DNA from: Pseudomonadota bacterium
GTDB lineage: Bacteria > Pseudomonadota > Gammaproteobacteria > Burkholderiales > Burkholderiaceae_E
Assembly (NCBI GenBank): GCA_029779435.1
Contig: JAKPAM010000262.1
Span: 1-64,000, forward strand
Reading direction: 5' to 3'
Length of the DNA: 64,000 nucleotides
Shown here: one piece after another, positions 45,226-55,400 of the stretch
Layout: each line of letters begins with the position of its first letter
Position numbering within the stretch: position 1 is the first letter of the stretch
Position numbers and translations under genes: made by a program
Notes under the pieces: model-generated
The model's input: the letters and a program-made list of their open reading frames with translations, nothing else
What the model was told of the DNA's origin: nothing
The model's database searches: none

Positions 45226-46401
45226 TTACTTGACCAGTGCCCGCATCGCGCGTTCGAGGCCGCTGATCGTGACCGGGAACATCCGGTTCTCGAGGATCTG
45301 CTTGACCACGGCGATCGATTGCCGGTACTCCCAGACGCCTTCGGGCTCGGGATTGAGCCAGACGAACTTCGGGAAGCGATCGATCAGTCGCCGCAGCCAG
45401 ACGGCGCCGGCCTCTTCGTTGTTGTACTCGACCGAGCCGCCGGGCTGCAGGATCTCATAAGGGCTCATCGTCGCGTCGCCGACGAAGATCAGCCGGTAGT
45501 CGTTGTTGTACTTGCGGACGATGTCCCAGGTCGGGAAACGCTCGGAATGCCGCCGGCGGTTGTTCTTCCACACGTAGTCGTAGACGCAGTTGTGGAAGTA
45601 ATAGAACTCCAGGTGCTTGAACTCGGACTTGGTGGCCGAGAACAGTTCCTCGGTCTGCTTGATGTGGTCGTCCATCGTGCCGCCGACGTCCAGCAGCATC
45701 AGCACCTTGACCGTGTTGTGCCGCTCCGGAACCATCTTGATGTCGAGATAGCCGGCATTGCGCGCGGTCGACGCGATCGTGTCGTCCAGGTCGAGTTCTT
45801 CCTCGGCGCCTTCACGCGCGAACTTGCGCAGGCGGCGCAGCGCGACCTTGATGTTGCGCGTGCCCAGCTCGACCTGATCGTCGTAGTCGCGGTAAGTGCG
45901 CTGCTCCCAGACCTTGACCGCGGTCCGGTTGCCGGCCGACGGGCCGCCGATGCGTACGCCCTCGGGGTTGAAGCCGCCGTTGCCGAACGGAGAAGTGCCG
46001 TTGGTGCCGATCCACTTGTTGCCGCCTTCGTGGCGCTTCTTCTGCTCTTCGAGCAGTTCCTTGAGCCGGGCCATCAGCTTGTCCAGCCCGCCCATGGCTT
46101 CGATCGCGGCTTTTTCCTCGGCCGTGAACTCGCGCTGCATCATGCGCTTGAGCCAGTCGGGCGGCACGTCGATGTCCAGCGCCGAAACGGCCGTCACGCC
46201 CTTGAAGTACGCGCCGAACGCCTTGTCGAACTTGTCGAAGTTGCGTTCGTCCTTGACCAGCGCGGAGCGCGAAAGGTAGTAGAACTCGTCGATCGATGGC
46301 CCGATCACATGCTTCTGCATGCCTTCGAGCAGCATCAGGTATTCCTTGATCGACACCGGCAACTTGGCTTGCTTGAGGGCCAGAAAAAAATCGATCAGCA
46401 T
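45226..46401 (-). CDS. VWA-domain protein (CoxE-like) partner of MoxR
   Basis: A 391-residue cytosolic protein. The N-terminal helical half begins MLIDFFLALKQAKLPVSIKE; the C-terminal von Willebrand A domain has the MIDAS motif LLDVGGTMDDHI near 236 and VGDATMSPYEI. The MIDAS reads D-x-G-x-T, a variant of D-x-S-x-S that can still bind metal. VWA proteins of this CoxE/YehP type act with MoxR AAA+ ATPases in assembling or activating target enzymes. The start at 46401 is preferred over 46440, which would add an atypical 13-residue leader. Confidence 0.88.
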   Translation of the reverse strand: MLIDFFLALKQAKLPVSIKEYLMLLEGMQKHVIGPSIDEFYYLSRSALVKDERNFDKFDKAFGAYFKGVTAVSALDIDVPPDWLKRMMQREFTAEEKAAIEAMGGLDKLMARLKELLEEQKKRHEGGNKWIGTNGTSPFGNGGFNPEGVRIGGPSAGNRTAVKVWEQRTYRDYDDQVELGTRNIKVALRRLRKFAREGAEEELDLDDTIASTARNAGYLDIKMVPERHNTVKVLMLLDVGGTMDDHIKQTEELFSATKSEFKHLEFYYFHNCVYDYVWKNNRRRHSERFPTWDIVRKYNNDYRLIFVGDATMSPYEILQPGGSVEYNNEEAGAVWLRRLIDRFPKFVWLNPEPEGVWEYRQSIAVVKQILENRMFPVTISGLERAMRALVK

Positions 46402-46464
46402 CGTGCTGTCTCCTGAATGGGGGCTCGATTCATATGGCAACAGACCCTAGTACGCGCCCATGCA

Positions 46465-47103
46465 CTAGTCTGCGCCGTTCGCCGCGGCGCGCAACCGGGC
46501 GAGGCGAAAGTGCAGGTGCCGGCGTACGGTCGGCCATTCGTGGTCGAGAATGCTGAAGACGACGGTGTCGCGCCGCGAGCCGTCGGGCAGCACCCGATGC
46601 TGGCGCAGGATGCCGTCCTGCTTGGCACCCAGCTTGGCGATCGCTTCTCGTGACCGTTGGTTCATGAAATGCGTGCGGAACTCGACCGCCACGCAGCCGA
46701 GCCGCTCGAACGCATGCGTGAGCAGCAGCAGCTTGGCTTCGGTGTTCAGCGGGCCGCGCTGCGCGCCGGCCGCGTAGAAAGTCGTGCCGATCTCGAGTCG
46801 CCGCAGCTCGGTCTCGATGTTCATGTAGCGCGTCGAACCGACGATCCGGCCGCTGGCGCGGTCGACGACGGCGAACGGCAACGCGGCGCCCCGGGCCTGC
46901 AGTTCGAGCGACTTGGCGATCCAGCCCGGCACCTCGTCCGGCGACGGGACGCTCGTGTACCACAGCTCCCAGAGCCTGCCGTCCTCGACCGCCCGGGCCA
47001 GGCCCGGCGCATCCTCGGCGGCGAGCGGACGCAGCGCGACGACTTCGCCCGCCAGCGTGACCGGTTCGGGAGGGTAGGGCAACAGCGTGTCGACAGCGGT
47101 CAT
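46465..47103 (-). CDS. GNAT N-acetyltransferase (RimJ/RimL-like)
   Basis: A 212-residue GNAT protein (Acetyltransf_3 type). It shows VALRPLAAEDAPGLARAVED, FAVVDRASGRIVGSTRYMN and the acetyl-CoA/fold core IGTTFYAAGAQRGPLNTEAK, followed by AVEFRTHFMNQRSREAIAKL, typical of protein or small-molecule acetyltransferases. It lies between moxR and the VWA gene on the same strand, with gaps of 78 and 63 bp. Whether its target is the MoxR/VWA pair is unknown. Confidence 0.85.
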   Translation of the reverse strand: MTAVDTLLPYPPEPVTLAGEVVALRPLAAEDAPGLARAVEDGRLWELWYTSVPSPDEVPGWIAKSLELQARGAALPFAVVDRASGRIVGSTRYMNIETELRRLEIGTTFYAAGAQRGPLNTEAKLLLLTHAFERLGCVAVEFRTHFMNQRSREAIAKLGAKQDGILRQHRVLPDGSRRDTVVFSILDHEWPTVRRHLHFRLARLRAAANGAD

Positions 47104-47181
47104 CGCAGATGGGGTGAGACAGGGTGCTTCGGGCGCCGGATCGTGCCGCCGGACCGCGGCGCGGCCCGGCGCGGGCACCGG

Positions 47182-48024
47182 TCAGCGATTGTGCTTGGCC
47201 ATGAAGATCAGGCGTTCGAACAGGTGCACGTCCTGCTCGTTCTTGAGCAGCGCGCCGTGCAGCGGCGGGATCACGGTCTTGTTGTCCTGCGAGCGCAGCG
47301 CCTCGGGCGGAATGTCCTCGGCCATCAGCAGCTTGAGCCAGTCGAGCAGCTCGGATGTCGACGGCTTCTTCTTCAGGCCCGGCAGGTCGCGGATCTGGAA
47401 GAAGATGTCCATCGCTTCCTTCAGCAGCGTCTTCTTCAGGCCCGGGTAATGGACGTCGACGATCGCCTGCATCGTGTCGCGATCGGGGAACTTGATGTAG
47501 TGGAAGAAGCAGCGGCGCAGGAACGCGTCGGGCAGTTCCTTCTCGTTGTTCGACGTGATGATGACGACCGGGCGATGAACCGCCTTGACCAGTTCGCGCG
47601 TCTCGTAGACGTAGAACTCCATCCGGTCGAGTTCGCGCAGCAGATCGTTGGGGAATTCGATGTCGGCCTTGTCGATCTCGTCGATCAGCAGCACGACCGG
47701 GCGCTCGGACGTGAACGCCTGCCACAGCACACCCTTGACGATGTAGTTGTGGATGTCCTTGACGCGCTCGTCGCCCAGTTGCGAATCGCGCAGGCGCGAC
47801 ACCGCATCGTATTCATACAGGCCCTGCTGGGCCTTGGTCGTCGACTTGATGTGCCATTGCAGCAACGGCATGTCCATCGCGCGGGCGACTTCCTCGGCCA
47901 GCATCGTCTTGCCGGTGCCGGGCTCACCCTTGATCAGCAGCGGACGCTGCAACGTGACGGCGGCATTGACCGCCAGTCTCAGGTCGTCTGTAGTGACGTA
48001 AGTGTCCGATCCTTGAAAGCGCAT
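47182..48024 (-). CDS. MoxR-family AAA+ ATPase
   Basis: A 280-residue MoxR ATPase. It has Walker A KGEPGTGKTMLAEE near residue 32, Walker B VVLLIDEIDKADIEFP near 110, sensor-1 VVIITSNNEKELPDAF and the arginine pair FLRRCFF. MoxR proteins act as metal-insertion or complex-assembly chaperones with VWA partners; the partner here is the downstream CoxE-like protein, with a GNAT gene in between. It is divergent from a cytochrome c operon. Confidence 0.92.
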   Translation of the reverse strand: MRFQGSDTYVTTDDLRLAVNAAVTLQRPLLIKGEPGTGKTMLAEEVARAMDMPLLQWHIKSTTKAQQGLYEYDAVSRLRDSQLGDERVKDIHNYIVKGVLWQAFTSERPVVLLIDEIDKADIEFPNDLLRELDRMEFYVYETRELVKAVHRPVVIITSNNEKELPDAFLRRCFFHYIKFPDRDTMQAIVDVHYPGLKKTLLKEAMDIFFQIRDLPGLKKKPSTSELLDWLKLLMAEDIPPEALRSQDNKTVIPPLHGALLKNEQDVHLFERLIFMAKHNR

Positions 48025-48398
48025 GGGTGTGTATTCGGGTTTATAAGTATTTGAAAAGGCTTGTCGCAGTATACGGGAAGCATGTCGGCTTTGCGCGACG
48101 ACTGGACTGTTCGAAGCGCTCTCGGCTAGAATTGAAGATTCATTTCTAAAACAAGTACTTCTGGGGCGCGTACAAGGTTCCCTGGATGAAATCGTCCGCG
48201 ATGCGTGCGCCGGCCAGGCGTCGCACGTGACGAGTCGGTTTGGCCGGGCGGGCTCGCTTGCGGGCAGCCCTACCGTGTCGACGCATGGGCGGACGCAGTG
48301 GAGACAACCGCGATAGTCTGCGACAATGGCGCGACGCCGGACGTGACAGATCGTCCACGCGCGGTGATGCTTGGGATGCTCAGTTGGGTAATGAATCC
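48025..48398. other. Divergent promoter region of moxR and the cytochromes
   Basis: About 374 bases without a credible gene. An AT-richer stretch at 48120-48165 (tagaattgaagattcatttc) contains TAGAAT at 48127, which could be a -10 box for the cytochromes, but no -35 at proper spacing was found. The rest is GC-rich with no recognised RNA motif, so the long cytochrome leader remains unexplained. Confidence 0.4.
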
Positions 48399-48749
48399 GT
48401 GAACGAAAAAAACAAGCCCTTGATTCGCGGCCTGGCCGCGGCCATGGCGCTCGGGGCCGCCGGCCTCGTGCAGTTGCCGGCGCATGCGCAGGAGGTCACC
48501 GGCAACGCCGACGATGCCAAGACCAAGATCTCGATGTGCATCGGCTGCCACGAGATCCCCGGTTATCGGGCCTCGTTCCCATCGGTCTACCAGGTGCCGA
48601 TGCTGTACGGGCAATCGTCGAAATACATCGAAGCCGCGCTGCAGGCCTATCGCAAGGGCGATCGCTCGCACCCCACGATGCGCGCGGTCGCCGGGTCGCT
48701 CAGCGACAAGGACATCGCCGATCTGGCGGCCTACTACGGCACCAAGTGA
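48399..48749 (+). CDS. Small class I cytochrome c
   Basis: A 116-residue periplasmic monoheme cytochrome c. Signal peptide AAAMALGAAGLVQLPAHAQE, heme motif CIGCHE near residue 46 and the distal region SHPTMRAVAGSLSDKDIADL. A GTG start at 48399 gives the full signal peptide; an ATG start in frame would be much farther back and would not. It is followed 11 bp later by a second cytochrome. Confidence 0.88.
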   Translation: MNEKNKPLIRGLAAAMALGAAGLVQLPAHAQEVTGNADDAKTKISMCIGCHEIPGYRASFPSVYQVPMLYGQSSKYIEAALQAYRKGDRSHPTMRAVAGSLSDKDIADLAAYYGTK

Positions 48750-48760
48750 GGCACGTCGCG

Positions 48761-49153
48761 ATGTTCCGATTCCGTACCGGCTCCAACATGAAATTCGATA
48801 AATCCGCAGCGGCGATCGCCGGCTCCTTCGGTCTGGCGTTGGCCGGATTGCTTCAACACGGCACCGTCGCGGCGGCCGATCTGGAGCAGGGGCGCGCCAA
48901 GGCCGAACAGATCTGCGCGGCCTGCCACGGCAAGGACGGCAATACACCGATCGACCCGACGTACCCGCGTCTGGCCGGGCAGCACGCCGATTACCTGGCG
49001 CAGTCGCTGATGGAATACAAGCGTGAAGATCGCAAGAACGCGATCATGGGCGCGCAGGCCAAGCTGCTGTCGCGCCAGGACATCGAGAACCTGGCCGCGT
49101 ACTACGCGTCGCTGCCGGGCACGCTGGCGCACAAGCACAAGCAAGCCCGCTGA
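48761..49153 (+). CDS. Small class I cytochrome c (cytochrome c4-like half)
   Basis: A 130-residue protein with an export signal (AAAIAGSFGLALAGLLQHG) and heme motif CAACHGKDGN, followed by PRLAGQHADYLAQSLMEYK, the pattern of cytochrome c4/c5-type domains; the axial Met is in NAIMGAQAK. The ATG at 48761 is used because GTGAGG lies 8 nt upstream; ATG at 48788 would give a cleaner signal peptide but has no Shine-Dalgarno. The pair with the upstream cytochrome probably shuttles electrons to a terminal oxidase. Confidence 0.88.
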   Translation: MFRFRTGSNMKFDKSAAAIAGSFGLALAGLLQHGTVAAADLEQGRAKAEQICAACHGKDGNTPIDPTYPRLAGQHADYLAQSLMEYKREDRKNAIMGAQAKLLSRQDIENLAAYYASLPGTLAHKHKQAR

Positions 49154-49198
49154 AGCCCCGGGCGGGCGGCCGGGTGCCGTCCGCAAGTTCACCGGTTC

Positions 49199-50488
49199 TC
49201 AGAGCAGGCCATCGAACGGCAGGATATCGACCGGTTCGCCGGTCGCGACGGGGCCGCGTCCGTGCTCGAGCACGATGATGCAATTGGCTTCCGACATCGA
49301 GCGCAGCATCGCCGAGCCCTGGTTCCCGGTGCTGCGCACATGCAGGCCGCCGTCGCCGGCACGCGTGAAGACGCCGCGTTGGAACTCGGTGCGGCCTGCG
49401 CGCTTGGCCAGCGGCTCGATCGCGCGCGCGGCATAACTGGGCGGCACGCCGACGGCGGCCCCCATCATCCGGTACAGCGCCGGACGGACGAGAAAATAGA
49501 AGCTCGCCATCGCCGCGACCGGATTGCCGGGCAAGCCGAAATAGACGGCGTCGCCGACCCGTCCGAATGCCAGCGGTTTGCCGGGCCGCATCGCGATCCG
49601 CCAGAACAACACCTCGCCCAGCCGCTCCATCACCTCGCGCGTGAAATCGGCCTCACCGACCGACACGCCACCGGAAGACAGGATGGCATCGGCCCGTTCC
49701 GACGCGCTGCGGAGCGTGGCTTCCAGCGCGATCGGATCATCGGGCACGATGCCCATGTCGATCAGATCGACGCCCAACCGCTGCAGCATGCCGAACAGGC
49801 TGTAGCGATTGCTGTCGTAGATCTGCCCGATATCCAGTTGGGTGCCGAGCGGTCGTAGTTCGTCGCCGGTCGAGAAATACGCGACGCGCAACGGCGGATG
49901 GACGGGGATGTCGCCAATGCCTATCGAGGCCAGCAGACCCAGGTCCGCGGGCTTGAGCACGCGCCCGGCGCGCAGCACGGCCATCCCGCGCGCCAGGTCA
50001 TCGCCCGCGCGGCGACAGTGCTGGCCGGCGGGAGGCGCTTCGTCGGCCGGTACCGTGAGCTGGTTGCCTCGCAGGCGAGCATCCTCGACCAGCACGATCG
50101 CATCGAGTCCTGCCGGCATCAACGCGCCGGTGCTGACGCGTACCGCCTGTCCGGGGGCGATGGGCGCGACGTAGGGGCGGCCCGCGAGCGCGCTGCCGAC
50201 GACGGTCAGCACGGCGGGCACGGAGGCCGAACCGGGGGCTGCGTCGGCGGCCCGGATCGCGTATCCGTCCATCGCCGCGCAGTCCGCCGGCGGTACGTCG
50301 ATCGGCGAGACTTGATCGAGCGCCAGCACGCGATGCAAGGCCGATCGCAAATCGACTCGTTGCACGGCGGCACTGGGCGATACGGCGGCGAGGATCAGAC
50401 GGCGGGCTTCATCGACCCGCAACAGGCTGCTGCCGGCAGAAGCCTCGCGCAGGCCGGTATCTCGATCGTCAGGGACGGCCATGGTCAC
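49199..50488 (-). CDS. moeA: Molybdopterin molybdotransferase
   Basis: MoeA inserts molybdate into adenylylated molybdopterin, completing the molybdenum cofactor. The 429 residues carry the family blocks VPPADCAAMDGYAIRA, VSTGALMPAGLDAIVLVED, STGDELRPLG, DSNRYSLFGML and the MPT-binding SSGGVSVGEADFTREVM. The start overlaps the mobA stop by 20 bp, so the two are translationally coupled; ATG at 50482 is an alternative start. It is last in the moaA-mobA-moeA operon. Confidence 0.94.
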   Translation of the reverse strand: MTMAVPDDRDTGLREASAGSSLLRVDEARRLILAAVSPSAAVQRVDLRSALHRVLALDQVSPIDVPPADCAAMDGYAIRAADAAPGSASVPAVLTVVGSALAGRPYVAPIAPGQAVRVSTGALMPAGLDAIVLVEDARLRGNQLTVPADEAPPAGQHCRRAGDDLARGMAVLRAGRVLKPADLGLLASIGIGDIPVHPPLRVAYFSTGDELRPLGTQLDIGQIYDSNRYSLFGMLQRLGVDLIDMGIVPDDPIALEATLRSASERADAILSSGGVSVGEADFTREVMERLGEVLFWRIAMRPGKPLAFGRVGDAVYFGLPGNPVAAMASFYFLVRPALYRMMGAAVGVPPSYAARAIEPLAKRAGRTEFQRGVFTRAGDGGLHVRSTGNQGSAMLRSMSEANCIIVLEHGRGPVATGEPVDILPFDGLL

Positions 50489-51068
50489 TCAGGTCGGAAG
50501 GGGTATTGATGTTGGTGAACGCGTGCTCGTCGTCGAACGTCACCCAGACGGCTCGCGAGCGGTCGGCCCAGCCTTCGACCGAGCGGCCCCCTTCCTCGAG
50601 GTAGGCGAGCAGTGCAGGCAACACCTGCTGGTGGATGAGCATGCACAACGGATGTCGCCGCTGCGCGGTACGCGCCAGCACGACGTCGATGCCTGGCCGG
50701 GCTTCGGCCGCGTCGGCCAATCGCAGGACCAGGTCGCGCGGCAGGAACGGGGTGTCGCAGGGCGCGGTCGCCAGCCATCGCGTGTCCATGCCGGCGAGCG
50801 CCGCGTGCACGCCGGCGAGGGGGCCCAGATGTCCTTGCAGGCGATCGACGATCAGTGGCAGGCCCAGGCGTCGATAGTCGCCGCGGGCCGGGTCGACGTT
50901 CAACAGGACATGGCCGACCTGCGGTGCGAACCGCGACAGCACATGATCGAGCAGCGTCGCGTCACGGAACGGGGCCAGGCCCTTGGCGGTACCCGTACCG
51001 TCCGGGCTGAGCCGTCTGCCGAGTCCGCCGGCCAGGATGACGCCGGTAATGCTCTCGCGCGTGATCAT
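50469..51068 (-). CDS. mobA: Molybdenum cofactor guanylyltransferase
   Basis: MobA attaches GMP to the molybdenum cofactor to give the MGD cofactor of DMSO-reductase-family enzymes. The 199 residues begin with the nucleotide-binding signature [16 protein letters not shown], followed by [32 protein letters not shown] and the C-terminal [11 protein letters not shown]. The ATG at 51068 overlaps the moaA stop by 4 bp. MGD demand implies bis-MGD enzymes elsewhere in the genome. Confidence 0.94.
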   Translation of the reverse strand: MITRESITGVILAGGLGRRLSPDGTGTAKGLAPFRDATLLDHVLSRFAPQVGHVLLNVDPARGDYRRLGLPLIVDRLQGHLGPLAGVHAALAGMDTRWLATAPCDTPFLPRDLVLRLADAAEARPGIDVVLARTAQRRHPLCMLIHQQVLPALLAYLEEGGRSVEGWADRSRAVWVTFDDEHAFTNINTPSDLSDHGRP

Positions 51069-52180
51069 CCGCCGATGTACGACATTTCGATCTTCTGGCC
51101 GGCTTGCGAGCGCGAAACGGACGCCTCGCTGCGGATCTCCGAGTAGCGGTCCTGGCGACGTTGCCAGACCAGGCCGATCGCGTTGGCGATCATCAGGTCC
51201 GACGCGCCGGTGCGAAGCAATGCCCGCAGGTCGTGTCCTTCGCTGGCGAACAGGCACGTGTACAGCCGTCCTTCGGTCGACAGCCGCGCTCGCGAACAAT
51301 CCTGGCAGAAAGGTTGGGTCACCGAAGTGATCACGCCGATCTCGCCTTCACCATCGATGTAGCGCCAGCGTTCGGCTACCTCGCCGACGTAGCGCCGGTC
51401 CACCGGCTCGACCGGAAAGTGCGCGCCGATGCGCGCGATGACTTCGCGCCCCGGCACGACATCGTCCAGGCGCCAGCCGTTGGATGAGCCGACGTCCATG
51501 TACTCGATGAAGCGCAGGATGATGCCGGTGCCGCGAAAGTGCCGGGCCATCGGCAGGATCTGGTCGTCGTTGATGCCGCGGCGGATCACCATGTTGACCT
51601 TGATCGGCCCCAATCCTGCCGCTTGCGCGGCCTCGATGCCTTCCAGGACGTCCGACACCGGGAATTCCGCGTCGTTCATGCGCCGGAAGATCGCGTCGTC
51701 CAGCGCGTCCAGGCTGATGGTGACGCGATGCAGGCCGGCGTCGCGCAGGGCCCGCGCCTTGCGCGCCAGCAGCGAGGCGTTGGTCGTCAGCGTCAGTTCG
51801 AGCGGCTCGCCGTCCGGCGCGCGCAGCCGGGCCAGCATCGCGATCAGGTCTTCGACGTGTTTGCGCAGCAGCGGCTCGCCACCGGTGAGGCGGATCTTGC
51901 GGGTTCCATGCGCCACGAAGACGCGTGCCAGCCGCTCGATCTCCTCGAACGTCAGCAGCGATGAGTGCGGCAGGAACTTGTAGGCGGTGTCGAAGATCTC
52001 GCGCGGCATGCAATAGCCGCAGCGGAAATTGCAACGATCCGTCACCGAGATGCGCAGATCGTGCAGCCGCCGCCCCAAGCGATCGACCAGCCTGCCATCG
52101 GGCGGTTCGAGCGATTCGGGAATCGTCGGCGCCGACGTGCGATAGCGCGCCTCGGCGATCGGAATGAAGCGGTCAGTCAT
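51065..52180 (-). CDS. moaA: GTP 3',8-cyclase
   Basis: Radical-SAM enzyme for the first step of molybdenum cofactor synthesis, converting GTP to 3',8-cyclo-GTP. The SAM cluster is CNFRCGYC near residue 49; the second 4Fe-4S cluster is formed by [19 protein letters not shown] near 290-307. The C-terminus ends in Gly-Gly (MSYIGG), which is required for activity. The ATG at 52180 ([16 protein letters not shown]) is chosen over an upstream frame that adds a poor leader. It is first in the operon and shares the region downstream of rne. Confidence 0.95.
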   Translation of the reverse strand: MTDRFIPIAEARYRTSAPTIPESLEPPDGRLVDRLGRRLHDLRISVTDRCNFRCGYCMPREIFDTAYKFLPHSSLLTFEEIERLARVFVAHGTRKIRLTGGEPLLRKHVEDLIAMLARLRAPDGEPLELTLTTNASLLARKARALRDAGLHRVTISLDALDDAIFRRMNDAEFPVSDVLEGIEAAQAAGLGPIKVNMVIRRGINDDQILPMARHFRGTGIILRFIEYMDVGSSNGWRLDDVVPGREVIARIGAHFPVEPVDRRYVGEVAERWRYIDGEGEIGVITSVTQPFCQDCSRARLSTEGRLYTCLFASEGHDLRALLRTGASDLMIANAIGLVWQRRQDRYSEIRSEASVSRSQAGQKIEMSYIGG

Positions 52181-52330
52181 CAGCAGCCAAGCCCAATCAA
52201 GCCATTGACGGGCGGGATCGACCCCCGTCATCGCCATCTTAGCAACCGGCCGATGACCTTGCGGCGAGAACCGCTGACGCGCAGGGGGGATTCCCGTCGC
52301 GCGCCCGGGGACGGCACCCCGGTTCCGGTT

Positions 52331-52452
52331 GCGAGTCGCTCCCGCTTCAAGGGGGGAGCTTCCTCGCTACCGGATGGGGCGCCTTCGGTGCCAGAACAGG
52401 CCTCGCCCCGCTTCACCTCCCCTGGCGGGAATGGCTCCGGCTTCGGCCCGTG
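52331..52452 (-). mobile_element. Non-coding IS200/IS605-like element, copy A (no tnpA/tnpB)
   Basis: A 122-bp structured element read on the minus strand, directly following TTGAC whose TGA is the rne stop. It begins CACGGGCCGAAGC and ends GCGGGAGCGACTCGC. Internal hairpins include GGCACC-GAA-GGCGCC (about 52376-52391) and a terminal stem around CTCCC / GGGAG (52338-52357). It aligns end to end with copy B at 61974-62109. The terminal block GAGGAAGCTCCC...AAGCGGGAG is the pattern seen at right ends and omega-RNAs of IS200/IS605 elements carrying TnpB. No transposase remains. It is read as a non-autonomous or relic element; an orphan guide-RNA-like transcript is the alternative. Confidence 0.5.
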
Positions 52453-52453
52453 G

Positions 52454-55400
52454 TCAAGACTGCGGCGGCGCGGTCTCGACCTGCTGCAGCGGCTCGTCGG
52501 CCACGACAGCGCGCGGCTTGCGCCGGCGGACCGGACGCGGTGCGGGCGCGACTTCGGGCTCGGGCACGAATGCCGAGGCTTTGGTCTCGACCCAGGTCAG
52601 GCCCGCCTCGGACACGATGTCCTGCAGGCGTCCCGCCTCCGGGGCGGCGGCGTCGGTCGCCGCCTGGGCGGCCGACGCGACAGCGGCCGCCTGGGCTGGT
52701 GCCGGGCGGGCTGGCTGCTCCGCGGAGCCGGGTAGCGCCGTCGCGTCGAGCGAAGCCGTCGACGATCGTGCGGCGTCGGGCGTGGACGACACCGATGCCG
52801 GCGCGGAAGCGGCGACAGCAGGTGCCGGAGCTGCTGCAACGGCGGCGACCGGCGGCGTCTCGACGATCGGCGCAGGCGCCGGCGAGGAAACGGGCGCGAC
52901 GGGCCTCTCGGTCTCGACGCCGACGGCCGGGGAGGCCGGCTCGATCGCCGCGACACGTTGCGCCGGCCGTCGGGCTGGCGCCGGAGTGGCCTGTGCCGGC
53001 TCGACGTCCGATCCGGCGCTCGGCGCCAGCGGCTCGACTTCGGCGGCCTGGGTCACCACATCGACCTGGGCACTGACTGCCTGCTCCACGGCGACGGGCG
53101 CGAGGTCCGGCGACTTGGGGAACGGCCACGGAGGCAGGTCGGTGCTGAACGGCGACTCGATGTCCCGGTCGCGACGCCCGCCACGGCGACGGCGATTGCG
53201 GGGACGCCGCTGTTCGTCCGGTCCGGCGCCTTCGCCATGGAGCGGAGCCGATGCCTCGACACCGGTCTCGACGGTCTCGACGGTCTCGGTTATGGTCTCG
53301 GCGAGCGCCGCGGCGACGCCGGCCTCGGCATCGACCGGACGTTGGCGGTTATCGTCGCGTCGGCCGCGGTCTCCACGCGGGGGACGGCCCTCGCCACGGT
53401 CCTGGCCCTCGCGCGGCTCGCGTCCTTCGCGTGCCTCCCCGCGCCCTTCGCCGCGGGAGTCGGTCCGGCCCTCGGATCGGTTGTCGCGCCGGCTCTCTCT
53501 GCCTTCGCGGCCTTCGGTCCGGGCTTCTCTCGGCTCGCGGCCTTCGGCGCGCGGCTCTTTCGGTTCGCGGCCTTCGCCCCGGGGTTCGCGCGGCTCGCGC
53601 ACCGGCCGCTCCGCGGCCGCTTCGTTGCGCGGTGCACGCGGCGCGCGCGGTTCGCCTTGGCTTGCCTGTCCGTCACGGGCTTCACGCACCGTGCTCGCCC
53701 CATCACGGGCTTGCCCGTCGCGAGACGGTCGTCCGTCACGCTGGCGATCCGAACGTTGACGATCGGCGCGTTCCCCCCGTTCTCCCCTGTCCGAGCGGTC
53801 ACCGCGTTCGCCCCGGCCACGGCCCTGAGCGTCGCGCGCGCCTTCCCGAGGCGTACGGCCTTCGCGGGAGCGATCGTCACGCGCCCGGCGCGGCTCGCCT
53901 TCGGGCGACGTGGGCGCGGCCGGCACCTGGCGCGACGGCGTAGGTACGTCGGCACCGGTCACGCTGGCCTCGTTGGCGGCCTTCGGACGGAACCAGTTCA
54001 GGATGCGGCCGAGCAAGCCCTGGTCGCCGGAGTGCGGATCCATCGAATGGGCACTGGCAGCGCGAACGGGCACCGAAGTCTGGACCGGCGCAGCGGCGAC
54101 CGGCGCGGGCGCGGGGGCCGGTGCTGCCGGCATCGGCGCCGGCTGCGGCGGCGTCACACCCTTGACGACGGCTTCCTGCCGGGTCTTGGCCGGCTCGAGC
54201 TTGCGGTCGAGGTAGTCGTTGTCGTCGGTCGGGCCGTCGGCCAGCGAATAGCTGGCGCGGTACGACGCCAGGCGCTCGTCATCGTGGCGCAGGCGCTCGA
54301 GGCGGTAGTGCGGCGTCTCGAGGTACTTGTTGGGCACCATGACGACTTCGATCTTCGAGCGTGCCTCGATCTTGGCGATCTCGCCGCGCTTCTCGTTCAG
54401 CAGAAACGTCGCGACGTCGACCGGCACCTGGGCGTGGACGACGGCGGTGTTCTCCTTCATCGCCTCTTCCTGGATCACGCGCAGGCAATGCAGCGCCGAC
54501 GATTCGACGTCGCGGATCACGCCGGTGCCGTTGCAGCGCGGGCACGTGATGTGCGTGCCCTCGTTGAGCGCGGGACGCAGCCGCTGGCGCGACATCTCCA
54601 TCAGGCCGAAGCGCGAGATCTTGCCCGCCTGGACCCGTGCGCGGTCGTAGTGCAGGGCATCCTTGATCCGTTGCTCGACCTCGCGCTGGTTCTTGCTGCT
54701 CTCCATGTCGATGAAGTCGATGACGATCAGGCCGCCCAGATCGCGCAGCCGCATCTGGCGCGCGACCTCGTCTGCCGCTTCGAGGTTCGTGCGCAGCGCC
54801 GTCTCCTCGATGTCGGCGCCCCGCGTCGAACGGGCCGAGTTGACGTCGATCGCGACCAGCGCCTCGGTATGGTCGATGACGACGGCGCCGCCGGAGGGCA
54901 GCGGGACGATCCGCGAGTACGCGGTCTCGATCTGATGTTCGATCTGGAAGCGCGAGAACAGCGGAATGTCATCGCTGTAACGCTTGACGCGCTGGACGTT
55001 GTCCGGCATCACGTGCGCCATGAACTGGCGCGCCTGCTCGAAGATGTCGGCCGTATCGATCAGGATCTCGCCGATGTCGGCGGTGAAGTAGTCGCGGATC
55101 GCGCGGATCACCAGGCTGGATTCCTGGTAGATCAGGAACGGGCCGCCCGTGGTGCCGGCGGCCGAATCGATCGCGCGCCACAGTTGCAGCAGGTAGTTCA
55201 GGTCCCACTGCAGTTCTTCGACGCTGCGGCCGATGCCGGCGGTGCGCGCGATCAGGCTCATGCCCTGCGGGATCTGGAGCTGATCCATCGTGTCGCGCAG
55301 TTCCTGCCGGTCCTCGCCCTCGACGCGGCGCGAGACGCCGCCGCCGCGCGGGTTGTTCGGCATCAGCACGGTGTAGCGGCCGGCCAGCGAGATGAACGTG

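Noticed and set aside
48120-48135. TAGAAT as a -10 promoter box for the cytochrome genes
   Set aside because: No -35 hexamer is found at 16-18 bp, so a promoter is not annotated.
52228-52416. Small frame with a TnpB-tail-like ending ([12 protein letters not shown]) in element A
   Set aside because: The tail-like residues follow from the right-end nucleotide pattern. The frame lacks a transposase domain, and copy B does not keep the same frame, so no protein is called.
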